Positions 53,852 to 64,000 of a stretch of DNA of 64,000 nucleotides are shown piece after piece. How positions within the stretch are numbered: the first letter of the stretch is position 1; each line of letters starts with the position of its first letter. The stretch spans positions 71,960,152-72,024,151 of the forward strand of contig NC_083597.1 of NCBI RefSeq assembly GCF_020882245.1, given 5' to 3'. Below the pieces are notes generated by a model that ran no database searches, was not told the DNA's origin, and saw only the letters and a list, made by a program, of their open reading frames with translations. The DNA comes from Rhopalosiphum padi (lineage: Eukaryota > Arthropoda > Insecta > Hemiptera > Aphididae). The position numbers and the translations under genes were made by a program.

Positions 53852-55589
53852 TTAAAACGGATTTTAAAATATTCGAGTTAAATTTAAAATCTAAAATTTT
53901 AGGTTACACTTGACTACAAATCAACAAAATTGTTACATTTTATGAAAATTTTAAGTACTGTGTGAATTTCAAGCTACGTGGATTTAAGAGTTACTTGGTA
54001 AAAAAAAACTTTTGTACGTAAATGAAATATCGTATTGATGGCATGATTCTTCAAACTAACAATTTGGAACAAATTTTCAGTATTGAAAATCTCATAGACC
54101 TGTGAAATAACAATAAACTTTCTATAAAAGTTGAAAAACAATGAAAATGTTTAATATGAATAACATTTTTCAGCCTAAAAATTATGAAGAATTTTTACAA
54201 TTAGAATCTTTGATTCAAATTAAAAAATAACATCAAAGTGCATTGGTACGTAAGTACGTTTACAAGTAAAAAAAAAATGTTTGTCATTTTGAGTAGACTT
54301 ACTTTTGAGTAGTCAGTCACTTGAAGAAACAATATGTTGTACTCTATTGACAATAGATACATGATCTACATGTAAGTACACAAGTGGTCAAAAATAAAAT
54401 ATAATAGAATTGTTCAAGTGTGACTTTACAATGACACTTAAAAATATGTAAAATAATACTGAGTAGTCAAACAGAGTTTGTACAATTAAAAAAGTATATT
54501 TTTTCGATAAAAATTTAAATATTGAGATACTGTACTATATATTATGTCTTATAATGCTTATATTATATTGCTTATGTAGTTATGTCATAAACTATATAAA
54601 ATTAAACGTATTTAGTTTTTTAATTGACTTCACTCTGACGATGCTGTTTCTAATGAAATCTCTCAGAAAGTTTTGTTATCCCCGGTAGGCATGTTAATTT
54701 AACTTTAAGACGACATAATTGTATAAGAGGCATTGTTAAATCGTATATTTTATTATAATTTGTTATAGTTTCTACTCGCTGGTGTTATTAAATTGCATAC
54801 CCATTGCGCCAAATTACTCTTTTAATATTAATAAATTAATAAACATAGAAATTATTATAAATATAGCATATTTTCATATTTTTACAATTAAAATGATGAA
54901 TATCTGTGTATGTGTTTATATCCGTCACACCAATGAAAAATATACAAACAACTCGCATTTCCTTGTTAATATATATACATATATTAATCTGAAAATTCTA
55001 AAATTCTTCTTCGTGTATATGGGCAGAATACAAAGTAGTTTTTAAAAAAACTGCTAATACTTGTGAAGCTATCCATTCTAAAATAAATATTTGTTTTCTT
55101 ATGTTCTCATAAGAATCTTATAGAAAAAATTAATTTATAGACTGAAATTCATATACATTTTAATGAATAGTAATAATAGTATAATCACAGAACAATTAAC
55201 GTTAATTTTTAATAAAAAAATTATCCAAACAAAATGTCTTTAAAAATATCACTTCAATAGGATAATCTAAAAGAGTTTTTAAAGAACCACACAAAGAATT
55301 ATAAAATATATGTATACATTAGACTTTAATTTCATTGAAATTATTTATTAGATAGCGGGTTTCCAGCTACCTGTAACCTGACCTTTTTTCTTTTGTATGT
55401 GTCTTAACGGCGAGTAGATATGAATAATTGTTCCGAGAAGTAAAATACTTTCCGTGCCATGTTATTTCAACAATTTTCTTATCATAGATTTATATATTAT
55501 TAGATACTAATACTGCTATATATTATACTAGCGTCTCTGTTTAGTTAGCAAAAACCACTCGAAGGGATGAGTTCTTTGGTACATATTGT
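53852..55589. other. Gene-less interval
   Basis: AT-rich, with no supported gene. The left part to about 54250 may belong to the dispersed repeat noted just before it. Confidence 0.35.
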
Positions 55590-55811
55590 CAGTGGCTGCC
55601 CAAGGTACAGCCGGTACAGGCGAAATGGGCGGTCGCCCGGGGCGCCGGAAGCGCATTTGTAGGTGCTCAAAAAATTGTAAAAACTTATGATGTTTTAGTA
55701 AAAAAATTTTTTAAATAACGGTGTGTAATAATTACATTTCTCTATAATAATAAATTGTTATATATTTAAGCTATATTTTTAAAGGCGCCATAATATCTTG
55801 GGCCGGCACTG
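55590..55811. mobile_element. 222-bp hAT-like MITE
   Basis: The ends are CAGTGGCTGCCCAAG and, reverse-complemented from the right, CAGTGCCGGCCCAAG (12 of 15 match). Flanking 8-mers CATATTGT and TATAATGT agree at 6 of 8 positions, compatible with an aged 8-bp duplication. The left third is GC-rich (CGCCCGGGGCGCCGG) and the rest AT-rich. No coding capacity. Confidence 0.6.
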
Positions 55812-55826
55812 TATAATGTTTCGCTT

Positions 55827-56484
55827 GGATCCAGGACAATTGGTCCCCGTCATAATTTTATACCCGGACAATTAGTCCCCGGCTTAAAAGTTAAATACAA
55901 AATATATTTATACATGTTTTAAAAAAAAAAATAAAAATGAACATAATAATATAATAATAAATTAATAAATAATATTATTATAGTCGAATAAAAAAATAAT
56001 TTAAGTATAACATAATAATTACAATTTATGAAAATCTCGAAAGCCTACACAAATAATTCAAAAGATCATCTTTTGAAAAGTTATTATTAAAATTATTACA
56101 AATAGAAACAATGTTTTTTTCCTTATCGCTTAAAGGTTTCAAAAAATTATTTTAAAAAAACATCATCATTATTTTTTGTCAACGATATCATTGTTGTAGA
56201 ATTAATTATTTGTATCATTTCAATAAAATTATAAATATTTGGAAGTTTAATTCTAACAATATTTTTAAATTTATTATTACATGCTTCAGATTTTGTAATT
56301 TGTTTAAATTTTATATTGCTTCAAAGCTTACAAATTGTATGCAAGGTTATTCTAAAAGTATTGTATTATTGAAAAACATTTTAAAGAACGTTTAATAATA
56401 AAAAAATATTTTGTATTTAACTTTTAAGCCGGGGACTAATTGTCCGAGCATAAAATTATGACGGGGACCAATTGTCCGCATACC
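55827..56484. mobile_element. 658-bp long-TIR DNA transposon, non-autonomous
   Basis: A perfect 8-bp duplication TTTCGCTT flanks the element (55819-55826 and 56485-56492). Inside are inverted repeats of at least 72 bp (55834-55905 and 56406-56477) differing at only two positions; the outermost 7 bp are less similar (GGATCCA versus GGTATGC). Each arm contains the motif GGACAATT-R-GTCCCCG twice, about 31 bp apart. The centre is AT-rich with no convincing transposase. GG ends and an 8-bp duplication could suit Merlin or hAT relatives; the superfamily is not certain. The near-identical arms point to recent insertion. Confidence 0.8.
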
Positions 56485-56534
56485 TTTCGCTTATACTAAA
56501 ATGTTTTATAGTATGGAATTAGTTATTTAATTAA

Positions 56535-56746
56535 TCTATACTAATATATAAAATGATAGTGTTTGTTTGTATATGTTCGGGATAAACTCCGAGACTACTT
56601 ATTCAATCGTCATGATGCAGTATTTTTAAATTAAAGAGGACATCACAGAGGTCAGAGGTTTTAGACATAAATTTAGTCCGATAAAGTTAATAAATAATTA
56701 GTTATTATTAATTAAAATCTTGGCGGAGCCGAAACGGGTATGCTAA
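56535..56746 (+). mobile_element. Helitron-like non-autonomous fragment
   Basis: Begins TCTATACTAATATATAAAA, then GTTCGGGATAAACTCCGAGAC, and ends GCCGAAACGGGTATGCTAA. A TC start, a CTRR end and an A/T insertion site fit Helitrons, and the start sequence is one often seen at insect Helitron-type elements. The 3' hairpin is weak (GGCGGAGCC), and there is no coding sequence. Identification is from remembered end motifs, so moderate. Confidence 0.5.
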
Positions 56747-58032
56747 TTATTTATATTCTTGTATTTAAGTTTTATTTAATAATAAAAAATACTTTATGAT
56801 AATACATTGTTCGACGACTATATTTCGTATTTAAGTAAAATTTAAGGAGCCTTACTTATCTTATCAATTATTTATGTTGTGTAGAAGACAGTTTAAAGGT
56901 TACACTTAATAAAGCGGCATTAAAGAGTAACGGTGTCAGGATTAGAACTCAATAATGAAAAAGCGTAATTAATTATGTAACGAGGTGGTTTATTCTTTAT
57001 TATATTATAACAGTTTAAAACGGAAAACGGCAGTTAGTTCGCGGACACACGTGTTGCCATATAGATGACACAAATATAGCTAACAGTTGTTTAGTTCTGA
57101 GTTCATGTTATTTTATATCAAAGCAGAATGCTAATTGAATAAAAAACTATTCAATTGGTTATTTTTAAATTTTTATAACAATAGTTTTTAGACATAATTA
57201 TTATTTAAATAAAAACTATTTAAAGAATGTTTAAACAACATTTTTAGTTATTTTATTAGATTAAACATATTACAAATATTAGAAAAAACTGAAAATTATT
57301 ATTTGATTAATTGAAAAAAAAGTTATTTGAAAAACAATTTTTTATTCTATAAATTAATTTTGAATTCTGATACAAAATAAGAGAATCCTCAAATGTAATA
57401 CTTATGATATTGTCCATGGGCCATGGCACTATCTCGATGATGACTAAAATATATTTATATAAACTTACCTATGGATACTGGATTTGATAACCTTTTGAAA
57501 TTGATGAATTTATATTATCGGAAGAACATAACCTATTATAGTCATTTCTAAAACAGTAGGTGGCTAAAATTACAATTTATTCAAATATTGTTCTGATCAT
57601 CTGATTTCTCATACAAAAAAATTAATTATCCAGAAATATCATGTATAAGCTCTAAAAGATTATTATATTACAAACTTAATTTAACACAGATATTTTAATT
57701 AAAGTGCATTACCTTATATAAATTAACAACAACGAATTCTAAAAAAATGATCCACTCATGATTAACTAATTAATCATCACCCTCCACAATCATAATGCTC
57801 AAAAAACAAGCAACTCGTTCATTCGGATAATTTATTAGGATTTGCAGCTATATGCAATACAATAAATACAATTTTCTATTATAATACAGATAATGTTTAT
57901 GAACATAATAGAAATATTGCACCTATAGGTTCAAGTATAAAGAAGAGTATTTAGTGGTAATTACTCAATTATTTGAACAAATAGGTAGCAATAGTGACAC
58001 TAGGATTCAGGGGGGGGTTGGTATCAGGGAGA
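56747..58032. other. Gene-less interval
   Basis: AT-rich, with no supported gene and no clear element ends. Confidence 0.4.
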
Positions 58033-58142
58033 TATGACACCCCCCTTAAAAATAAGTATCTCTTCAAATTATGAAACAATGACTAAAAAAAAAAAAGTTC
58101 AATTCGCACATATAGTTATGATTTATGACACCCCCCTTAAAA
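58033..58142. repeat. Pair of 19-bp direct repeats
   Basis: TATGACACCCCCCTTAAAA occurs exactly twice, at 58033-58051 and 58124-58142, next to a G-run at 58010-58020. The arrangement suggests a transposon remnant. Confidence 0.6.
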
Positions 58143-58323
58143 TCCTGCTAACGCGGCTGCTATGATTAATGCTAAATATTATATGTATAACTTACAAAAT
58201 TTAAGTGCAAATTAAATAAATTTACAAATCAACTGAAGTAATTGTTTTTAATGTGTATTCAAATAAATTTCAGACCATAAATGTAATGTATACAAAACAA
58301 TAATAAAATATATCAAAAACAAT

Positions 58324-61300
58324 CTAATCATTTTTTAAGAATTCTTCTAATTTTTTTGAAACAAGAGCTAAATTTGCGCGCTCATTTGTTTTTTTTGCAA
58401 TATGACTTATTAAAAATTTTATGGCTTGTAATTTTCCTCTACGATAGTCTTTAACAGCCTTTGGATACTCAAGCATAACTTCTTTACATAATTTTTCTAT
58501 TTCTTCTATATCAGAAATTTGTTCCCAATTATTTTCTTTTACAATCTGAAAATCAAAGAAATTGGAATTTTAACTTTAAATAAATCTATGCTTAATTTTT
58601 TTTTTTTCATAAAGTGTATAAAAAAATAAACTTACTTGAGATGGAGATTTATCTTTATCATCAAATACTTTAGCAATAACTTTTCTTGCGTGAACCAAGT
58701 TCACAGTATTATTATCTAGTAAATCTACAACTTCGCCAATGACAGATGATGGAATTTCACTTATTTTTAAAAATCATTTATAATGAATGTTTATTGAGAA
58801 AAATATTTAAAACAGCATGACATACCTTTGCCTAGGTTCAATAGATCTTTTATTTAATTCTGTCAAAAATTCAATAGTCAATACATTCCAAACTCTTGAT
58901 GGATTTCTAAATGTATCATTATTCATTATATCAAAAAACATTGATAATAAAACAGGTTCATTCTACAAAGCATTATAATGTAAAAATTAAGATTGACTAA
59001 AAACTTTTATTTTGCCCAGCAAGAGAACACACCAGTTGTGTGTGAAACTGGCGACAAATTGACTAAAGCCTTATTTCCTCACCTTCCAAAAAACTAGACT
59101 GATTACAGCTTTCGTTGATGAGGCGGTCTAGGTGAGAATACTATTGCTGAATGATGTGCAATGATACACAGAACAAACAGATTCTTGTTGGGCGGTGATA
59201 TGTTCTCTTTCTGGACAAAGTATGTTTTGAATATTAAATTACCATTAAAGTAGTAGTTTTCCTTATATTTAAGCCATATTTGCTCATTATATTATTACGA
59301 GTTACAATTGGTAATTCAGGTATATTTATTTTTAATTTGTTAATATCAATCATATTTAAATTAAGTGACAATAAATTAGGTTCAGGCATAAATCGATAAT
59401 CCTAAAAAAAGTAAAATTTAATTACGTTTCATTATTAAAAAAAATAGTGTAATTTAATTCTAAATTACTTGTAACACTTCTTTGTCTCTCATTGACACAG
59501 TTTTATTAGTAATAGAATCCCATCCTCTTGTTTCATTCACTACTTCTTTTTCTTCTTTCATTAGGTTTAATTGACGAAAAATTTCATAATCAACTGCTAA
59601 CTGTACTGCTCGTATACTTCCCAGATTTTTTATTTCAGTCCGTGTACCTAGTTGATCACTATCACTGATTGAAACATTTGCGTCAACTCTTAAAGCACCC
59701 TCTATTTAATGTAGAATACAGCATTAATACAACTAATATTAACTATTAAAGTATTAAAATAAAAAGTACAGTATAGGAATACTTAAAATATCATTAAACA
59801 TACAGTAGTATCACGGTAATTCAAACATAGGCTGATTCGAAAGACGCGGTAATCCAAATGGCTTAGAGTGTACATCGCCACTGTTCTTATATTGTATTTA
59901 TACATCATTTAAAATAATAATAATAACTAATTTAACTAATTTAAAAAAAAAATGTAATCAATTATTATAATTATTGTACTCAAATAACTTCACATAAGTA
60001 AATAAAAAAAAATTTTATGTTTAAATTACAAGACAAGTTTGTAACATTCATAGATAATCCGAATGACCCTTTTCCTCAATTCCCTTTGGATTACCAACCA
60101 CGACGCTACTGTATGTTATTTTATTCAAATTGTATTATTATTTCTTATAGAAGTACAATTAAAAATCCTCTTTTTGTATAATATATATTTATAAAAAATA
60201 ACATATATGTATAGTTTATAGTTTTATAGATCATAAAGACCCAAGTTGTACATGGCTATAATATGAAAAATGTAAGAAATTACTTAAAAATTAAACTAGT
60301 TTAAGGTAACTAACCTTCCATTCGACCAGAACAAGTTTTGATACGTTCAAATATTAGTAATAATTCTTTGACTAAAGCTGAAGCTTCGAGACCATTACAC
60401 AAATCAGGTTCAAACACAAGCTCCATCAACCCTGTTCCAGCACGATTTAAATCTACAAGTGAACTAAGAATACATTTAAGTTTTTTAAAAATAAATTAAC
60501 ATAAAATGTAACGGCATATGTTATGATCTTATATAAAGAAATTTCAAATTTGATTAAGTTAATTTATCTTTAACTGCATAAATATACAAAGTTTTAAAAA
60601 AAAAAAACATTCAAATTGAAAGTCATTACTAGAGTAGTGATGCTCAAAAACAATGTTATGTTTATAACAGAGATTTTTAAATTAAATTATTACATAATAT
60701 ATTTCAGTGTTATTACTAATGTTAAACAAGGAAGAAACTGATTATGAGTTTATGACTTAATGTCTTAGTCTGCAAAAATACACTATTAAAGTAACTTAAA
60801 TACTTAATAATAACGATTTAATTTGCATAGTTTAATTAATGTTAAAATATATGACTAGCTTTAAGAATTTCAATTACAAAAGTAATATAAATTTACTAAA
60901 ATGTAATTAAAAATTATAATAAAAGCAATTACTTTTTAGAAAAATCATCATAAATTGTGCGACCGCTGTCCTGTTCTAATTGTATTTGTTTAATTAAAGA
61001 AGTTTTACTGTAGGGAACTTTATTTATATTTTGATCTATAACAGGGAAAGTAATTTGTCCATTTTTTGCCAATGGATGAAACTGCTGAGTTATTTGGTAA
61101 CCTGCCTAAAAATATTAAAGATAATTAGTAATTAAAATATAATTGTTTTAAGTAGTATAAATTATATAATATTTAAGGACGTATACTTAAAGAGAAAATT
61201 AATATAAACTCTTTATTCAAAATTAAATTTATACATAGTTCAGATGTAACACATAAATAACAACAATTTATAATTATTTTGTATTTTATTAGATAATTAA

Positions 61301-61963
61301 CATGTTAAGTTAAATTAGTGTTATTCGGCAATAAATACCTCATATTTTGATTGATAATAAATGTCATAAAACTATTCCTCAAACATATAACATATATCTT
61401 TTACCATAAGTTTAGTTATGCATAAATTCAATACTATGATATAGACCTTACCGGCATATCTGCATAAAAGTAGTGTTTTCGATCAAATGATGATACTGTG
61501 TTTAGATTACATCCTAATACTAACGCAGTTAATATAGCAGCCTCAACACACTTTTCATTAATACTCTGCAAACAAATTGTGTTAATATTTTATTATATAT
61601 TTATATGAATAATTTGCAATTAAACTAATACTTACAGGAAGTGTTCCCGGAATCGCAGCATCAAACAATGACACTTGAGAATTTACCACGGCATCAAATT
61701 TAGTACCAGCTGCACTAAACAACTTTGATTCACTTGAAATTTGAGCATGTATTTCCAATCCAACAACACTTTTCCATTTACTATAAAACATAATAAACAG
61801 TTTTTAAAAATATAAAGGAAATTAATTTTTAATTTTTTTCAAAGATAATGATTCATAAGATATAAAACTAAAATGTGAAATATTACTGTTTATCAAACAC
61901 TTTTGTACTCTTATTTCTTGAAAGTTTAAGATGATTTATAACTTGTTGTAAAGTATGTTTCAT
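58324..61963 (-). CDS. GatB: Glutamyl-tRNA(Gln) amidotransferase subunit B, mitochondrial
   Basis: GatB binds Glu-tRNA(Gln) and, with GatA and GatC, converts it to Gln-tRNA(Gln) in mitochondria. Ten exons in transcript order: 61963-61887, 61780-61636, 61565-61452, 61105-60933, 60463-60315, 59701-59469, 59401-59243, 58962-58826, 58759-58636, 58545-58324. They give 1533 nt, 510 residues plus stop, phases consistent. The N-terminus MKHTLQQVINHLKLSRNKST is basic and amphipathic, as in a mitochondrial presequence. Conserved blocks follow in order: VVGLEIHAQ, RKHYFYADMPAGYQITQQ, VDLNRAGTGLMELVFEPDL, EGALRVDANVSI, TEIKNLGSIRAV and DYRFMPEPNL. The last 150 residues are the helical tail with a YqeY-like tRNA-binding domain. 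Two MITEs sit in its introns. It is divergent from NELF-B. Confidence 0.95.
59011..59219. mobile_element. 209-bp MITE-like element in a GatB intron
   Basis: The ends are TTTGCCCAGCAAGAGAACA and, reverse-complemented from the right, TTTGTCCAGAAAGAGAACA (17 of 19 match). TAT occurs just outside both ends (59008-59010 and 59221-59223) but a clean duplication is not certain. The interior has higher GC than the intron and no reading frame. Confidence 0.6.
59803..60111. mobile_element. 309-bp pogo/Tigger-like MITE in a GatB intron
   Basis: Ends CAGTAGTATCACGGT and, reverse-complemented from the right, CAGTAGCGTCGTGGT (11 of 15 match), flanked by TA on both sides (59801-59802 and 60112-60113). A subterminal GGTAATCCAAA motif is present near both ends in inverted orientation. 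TA duplication with CAG ends fits pogo/Tigger-type Tc1/mariner MITEs. Confidence 0.65.
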
Positions 61964-62831
61964 CAATAATTTTTTTACATACATTTTATTATTTTAAACA
62001 CAATTCTAAATTAATTAGTGTTTCATTTATTACAATATTAAATTATTATTGGTACCATTAAAATTAAAATAATTACATTTAAAATTTTTAAATATTAAAA
62101 TATTAAATACTATTTTAGTGATAAAAAGCGGTGAATTTTATCGTTATCTGTATATAAATAATGTTATCACTTTATTATAACCATAGAACACTATGTAAAA
62201 TATAACTATTCAGTTTAGTCAATACACGGTCTTAAATTATATTATATTTAGTCAACATAAGCGATAGGCATTGATTAAATATTTTGTAAATTTAATTAAT
62301 GTCTTTACTAATGAAAATAAATAGTAAATATTAATATATTACTCAATACTTCAACTAATACTCAAATATAAAGCAAGTATTTTTATATTAGACATTATTG
62401 TTATTCCAAGGTTTAAAAACGCCGGGTTTCCACTTCCCCCAATCGAGTAATAATGTTTAATACGTAGGTAACAGAACATCGGTAACTCGTTACCGTTTAA
62501 TATCTTTTCTATGGTCCGAGGTGTAAACAATCTTTTATCACTGATATGTCATCATCGATAACAAAAATATACAAAATCAAGCTACTGTAGCATGTAAAGG
62601 TAAATTGTAATGTGGAAGTTCTATAAATTCTTAACTCTAAAGTATATGTAATTGTGTAATACAGTAATCGTATTAAACATAAATCATAATATACAATAAG
62701 CTTTCATTATTTTTTTTTATAATCAGTACCCTGAAGTTATGTATTTTAGATCAACTAAATTAATTTCAAGCGTCGATATTTAATTTTGTTTTACAGTTGT
62801 ACGAAACAAATTTAAATCTAAATCGTTCAAA
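61964..62831. promoter_or_regulatory. Divergent promoter interval, GatB / NELF-B
   Basis: 868 bp separate the two start codons. For NELF-B a splice-acceptor-like TTTTGTTTTACAG ends at 62796, 36 bp before its ATG, so an intron in the 5' UTR is likely and its first exon probably lies around 62400-62650. The slightly GC-richer patch at 62410-62520 is the best guess for the promoter. This is inference. Confidence 0.45.
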
Positions 62832-64000
62832 ATGAGTGGGGGACGTCAACGTTCAATGTTCACGGTTCACCCAAACCAACAATCTGAATCAGGTATACAT
62901 GGTCAAACATATTTATTAGAAACACTGACAAACTGTACAGATCCCTTAAAAGCTATTGAAGAATTTCAAGTAGACAATGGAATTCATTTACCATCACTTC
63001 GTCAAATGTTACCTTTGCTCGATCTTCATGGAATTCGGCGGTTAGATTTTCATAACTCTATACTAGAAGCACTACGCGACAAATTAGTTGCTCATATTGA
63101 AGAAATTGGTAAAAAAGAAGGACGTGACCGAGATCGTAAGCTTAAGGATATGTTGGCAAAGAGTTTTCCTTCAGTTCATATCAAACAATTAAGACCTATA
63201 ATTATGGCTATTCTTAAAAACATATCTCATATTGATGATAAATATTTAAATGTATTGGTTAAAGATACTGAACTTTATAAAGATACTGATACAGAAGTGA
63301 AGAGACAAATTTGGAAGGACAATCAATCACTATTGGTTAATGAAGTATCTCCTCTTTTAACACAGTACATAAGAGAGAAAGAAAATATTCTTTTCGACCA
63401 CAATAATTTAACCAATTTATTCTTTACACCATCGCCAAAATTGAGACGTCAAGGAGAAGTGGTACAAAAGCTTGCACATATGATAGGCTCAAGTATAAAA
63501 TTATATGATATGGTTTTGCAATTTTTGAGAACATTATTCTTGCGTACTCACAATGTACATTATTGTACATTAAGAGCTGAACTTTTAATGGCATTGCACG
63601 ATCTAGAAATTCAAGATATTATATCCATTGATCCGTGTCATAAGTTCACATGGTGTCTCGATGCTTGTATTCGTGAACGCAATGTTGATGTTAAACGCTC
63701 CCGTGAGCTTCAAGGGTTTTTAGATAGCATTAAAAGAGGACATGAAACAGTATTGGGAGATTTGTCCATGACATTATGTGATCCGTACGCCATTAATTTC
63801 TTAGCGACTTCAACTATTAGAATACTTCATCATTTAATTAACAATGAAAATTTACCAAGGGAAAATCATGTATTAGTTTTGTTGTTAAGGATGTTGTCTC
63901 TTGGTTTAAGCGCTTGGGTTATGATAGATACCCAAGATTTTAAGGAACCAAAACTTGATAGTCAAGTAGTCACTAAGTTTATGCCTGCCTTGATGTCACT
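62832..64000 (+). CDS. NELF-B: Negative elongation factor B (NELF-B / COBRA1), 3' end outside window
   Basis: Subunit of the nuclear NELF complex, which with DSIF holds RNA polymerase II in promoter-proximal pausing; NELF-B joins the NELF-A/C and NELF-E parts. The frame is open without an intron from ATG 62832 to the last base of the window, 389 full codons, roughly two thirds of the usual length near 580-600. The start MSGGRQRSMFTVHPNQQ is followed by family-typical helical-repeat sequence: LPLLDLHGIRRLDFHNSILE, LFFTPSPKLRRQGEVVQKL, VHYCTLRAELLMALHDLE, and DPCHKFTWCLDACIRER. No membrane segment or signal peptide. The start is chosen as the first ATG after the acceptor-like site at 62796. Confidence 0.95.
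   Translation, partial: MSGGRQRSMFTVHPNQQSESGIHGQTYLLETLTNCTDPLKAIEEFQVDNGIHLPSLRQMLPLLDLHGIRRLDFHNSILEALRDKLVAHIEEIGKKEGRDRDRKLKDMLAKSFPSVHIKQLRPIIMAILKNISHIDDKYLNVLVKDTELYKDTDTEVKRQIWKDNQSLLVNEVSPLLTQYIREKENILFDHNNLTNLFFTPSPKLRRQGEVVQKLAHMIGSSIKLYDMVLQFLRTLFLRTHNVHYCTLRAELLMALHDLEIQDIISIDPCHKFTWCLDACIRERNVDVKRSRELQGFLDSIKRGHETVLGDLSMTLCDPYAINFLATSTIRILHHLINNENLPRENHVLVLLLRMLSLGLSAWVMIDTQDFKEPKLDSQVVTKFMPALMS

Overview
The window is a stretch of insect nuclear genome, most likely from an aphid. The evidence is strong AT-richness, short GT-AG introns, animal-type protein families, TAGGTA-rich intergenic DNA, and many small terminal-inverted-repeat elements of the kind common in aphid genomes. 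The species assignment is inference. There is no bacterial, viral or CRISPR content. I rebuilt the gene models by hand from splice signals. In each complete model the exon lengths add to a multiple of three and the reading phases agree at every junction.

Layout: (1) 368-4499 (+), the C-terminal half of DNA topoisomerase III alpha (start lies left of the window). (2) 5234-6557, a mariner transposon with nearly perfect inverted repeats but a frameshifted transposase. (3) 7629-9219 (-), a 392-residue single-pass membrane protein I cannot name, with a furin-like cysteine-rich ectodomain and a GC-AG first intron. (4) About 10150-10790, a decayed Gypsy-like integrase fragment. (5) 11453-17415 (-), the long-form tRNase Z (ELAC2). 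(6) 17927-25259 (+), Integrator subunit 8, divergent from ELAC2 with 511 bp between start codons. (7) 25795-32431 (-), a Neto-type CUB-CUB-LDLa membrane protein, tail-to-tail with INTS8. (8) 32.4-58.3 kb, a 26-kb region without any recognisable protein gene. It holds a 2-kb CpG-rich island (about 43.93-46.06 kb) and several transposons, including a hAT-type element with a perfect 8-bp target duplication, a long-TIR element with an 8-bp duplication, and a Helitron-like fragment. (9) 58324-61963 (-), mitochondrial GatB. (10) 62832 to the window end (+), NELF-B, 3'-truncated by the window and divergent from GatB.

Two divergent pairs each join a mitochondrial RNA/translation gene (ELAC2, GatB) to a factor that controls RNA polymerase II (INTS8, NELF-B). 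Integrator and NELF are known to work together at paused polymerase, but the arrangement may be coincidence. I found no convincing new biological system. The most useful leads are the CpG-rich island, the unnamed membrane protein, the GC-AG intron, the 4-nt coding exon of neto, and the well-preserved non-autonomous transposons.
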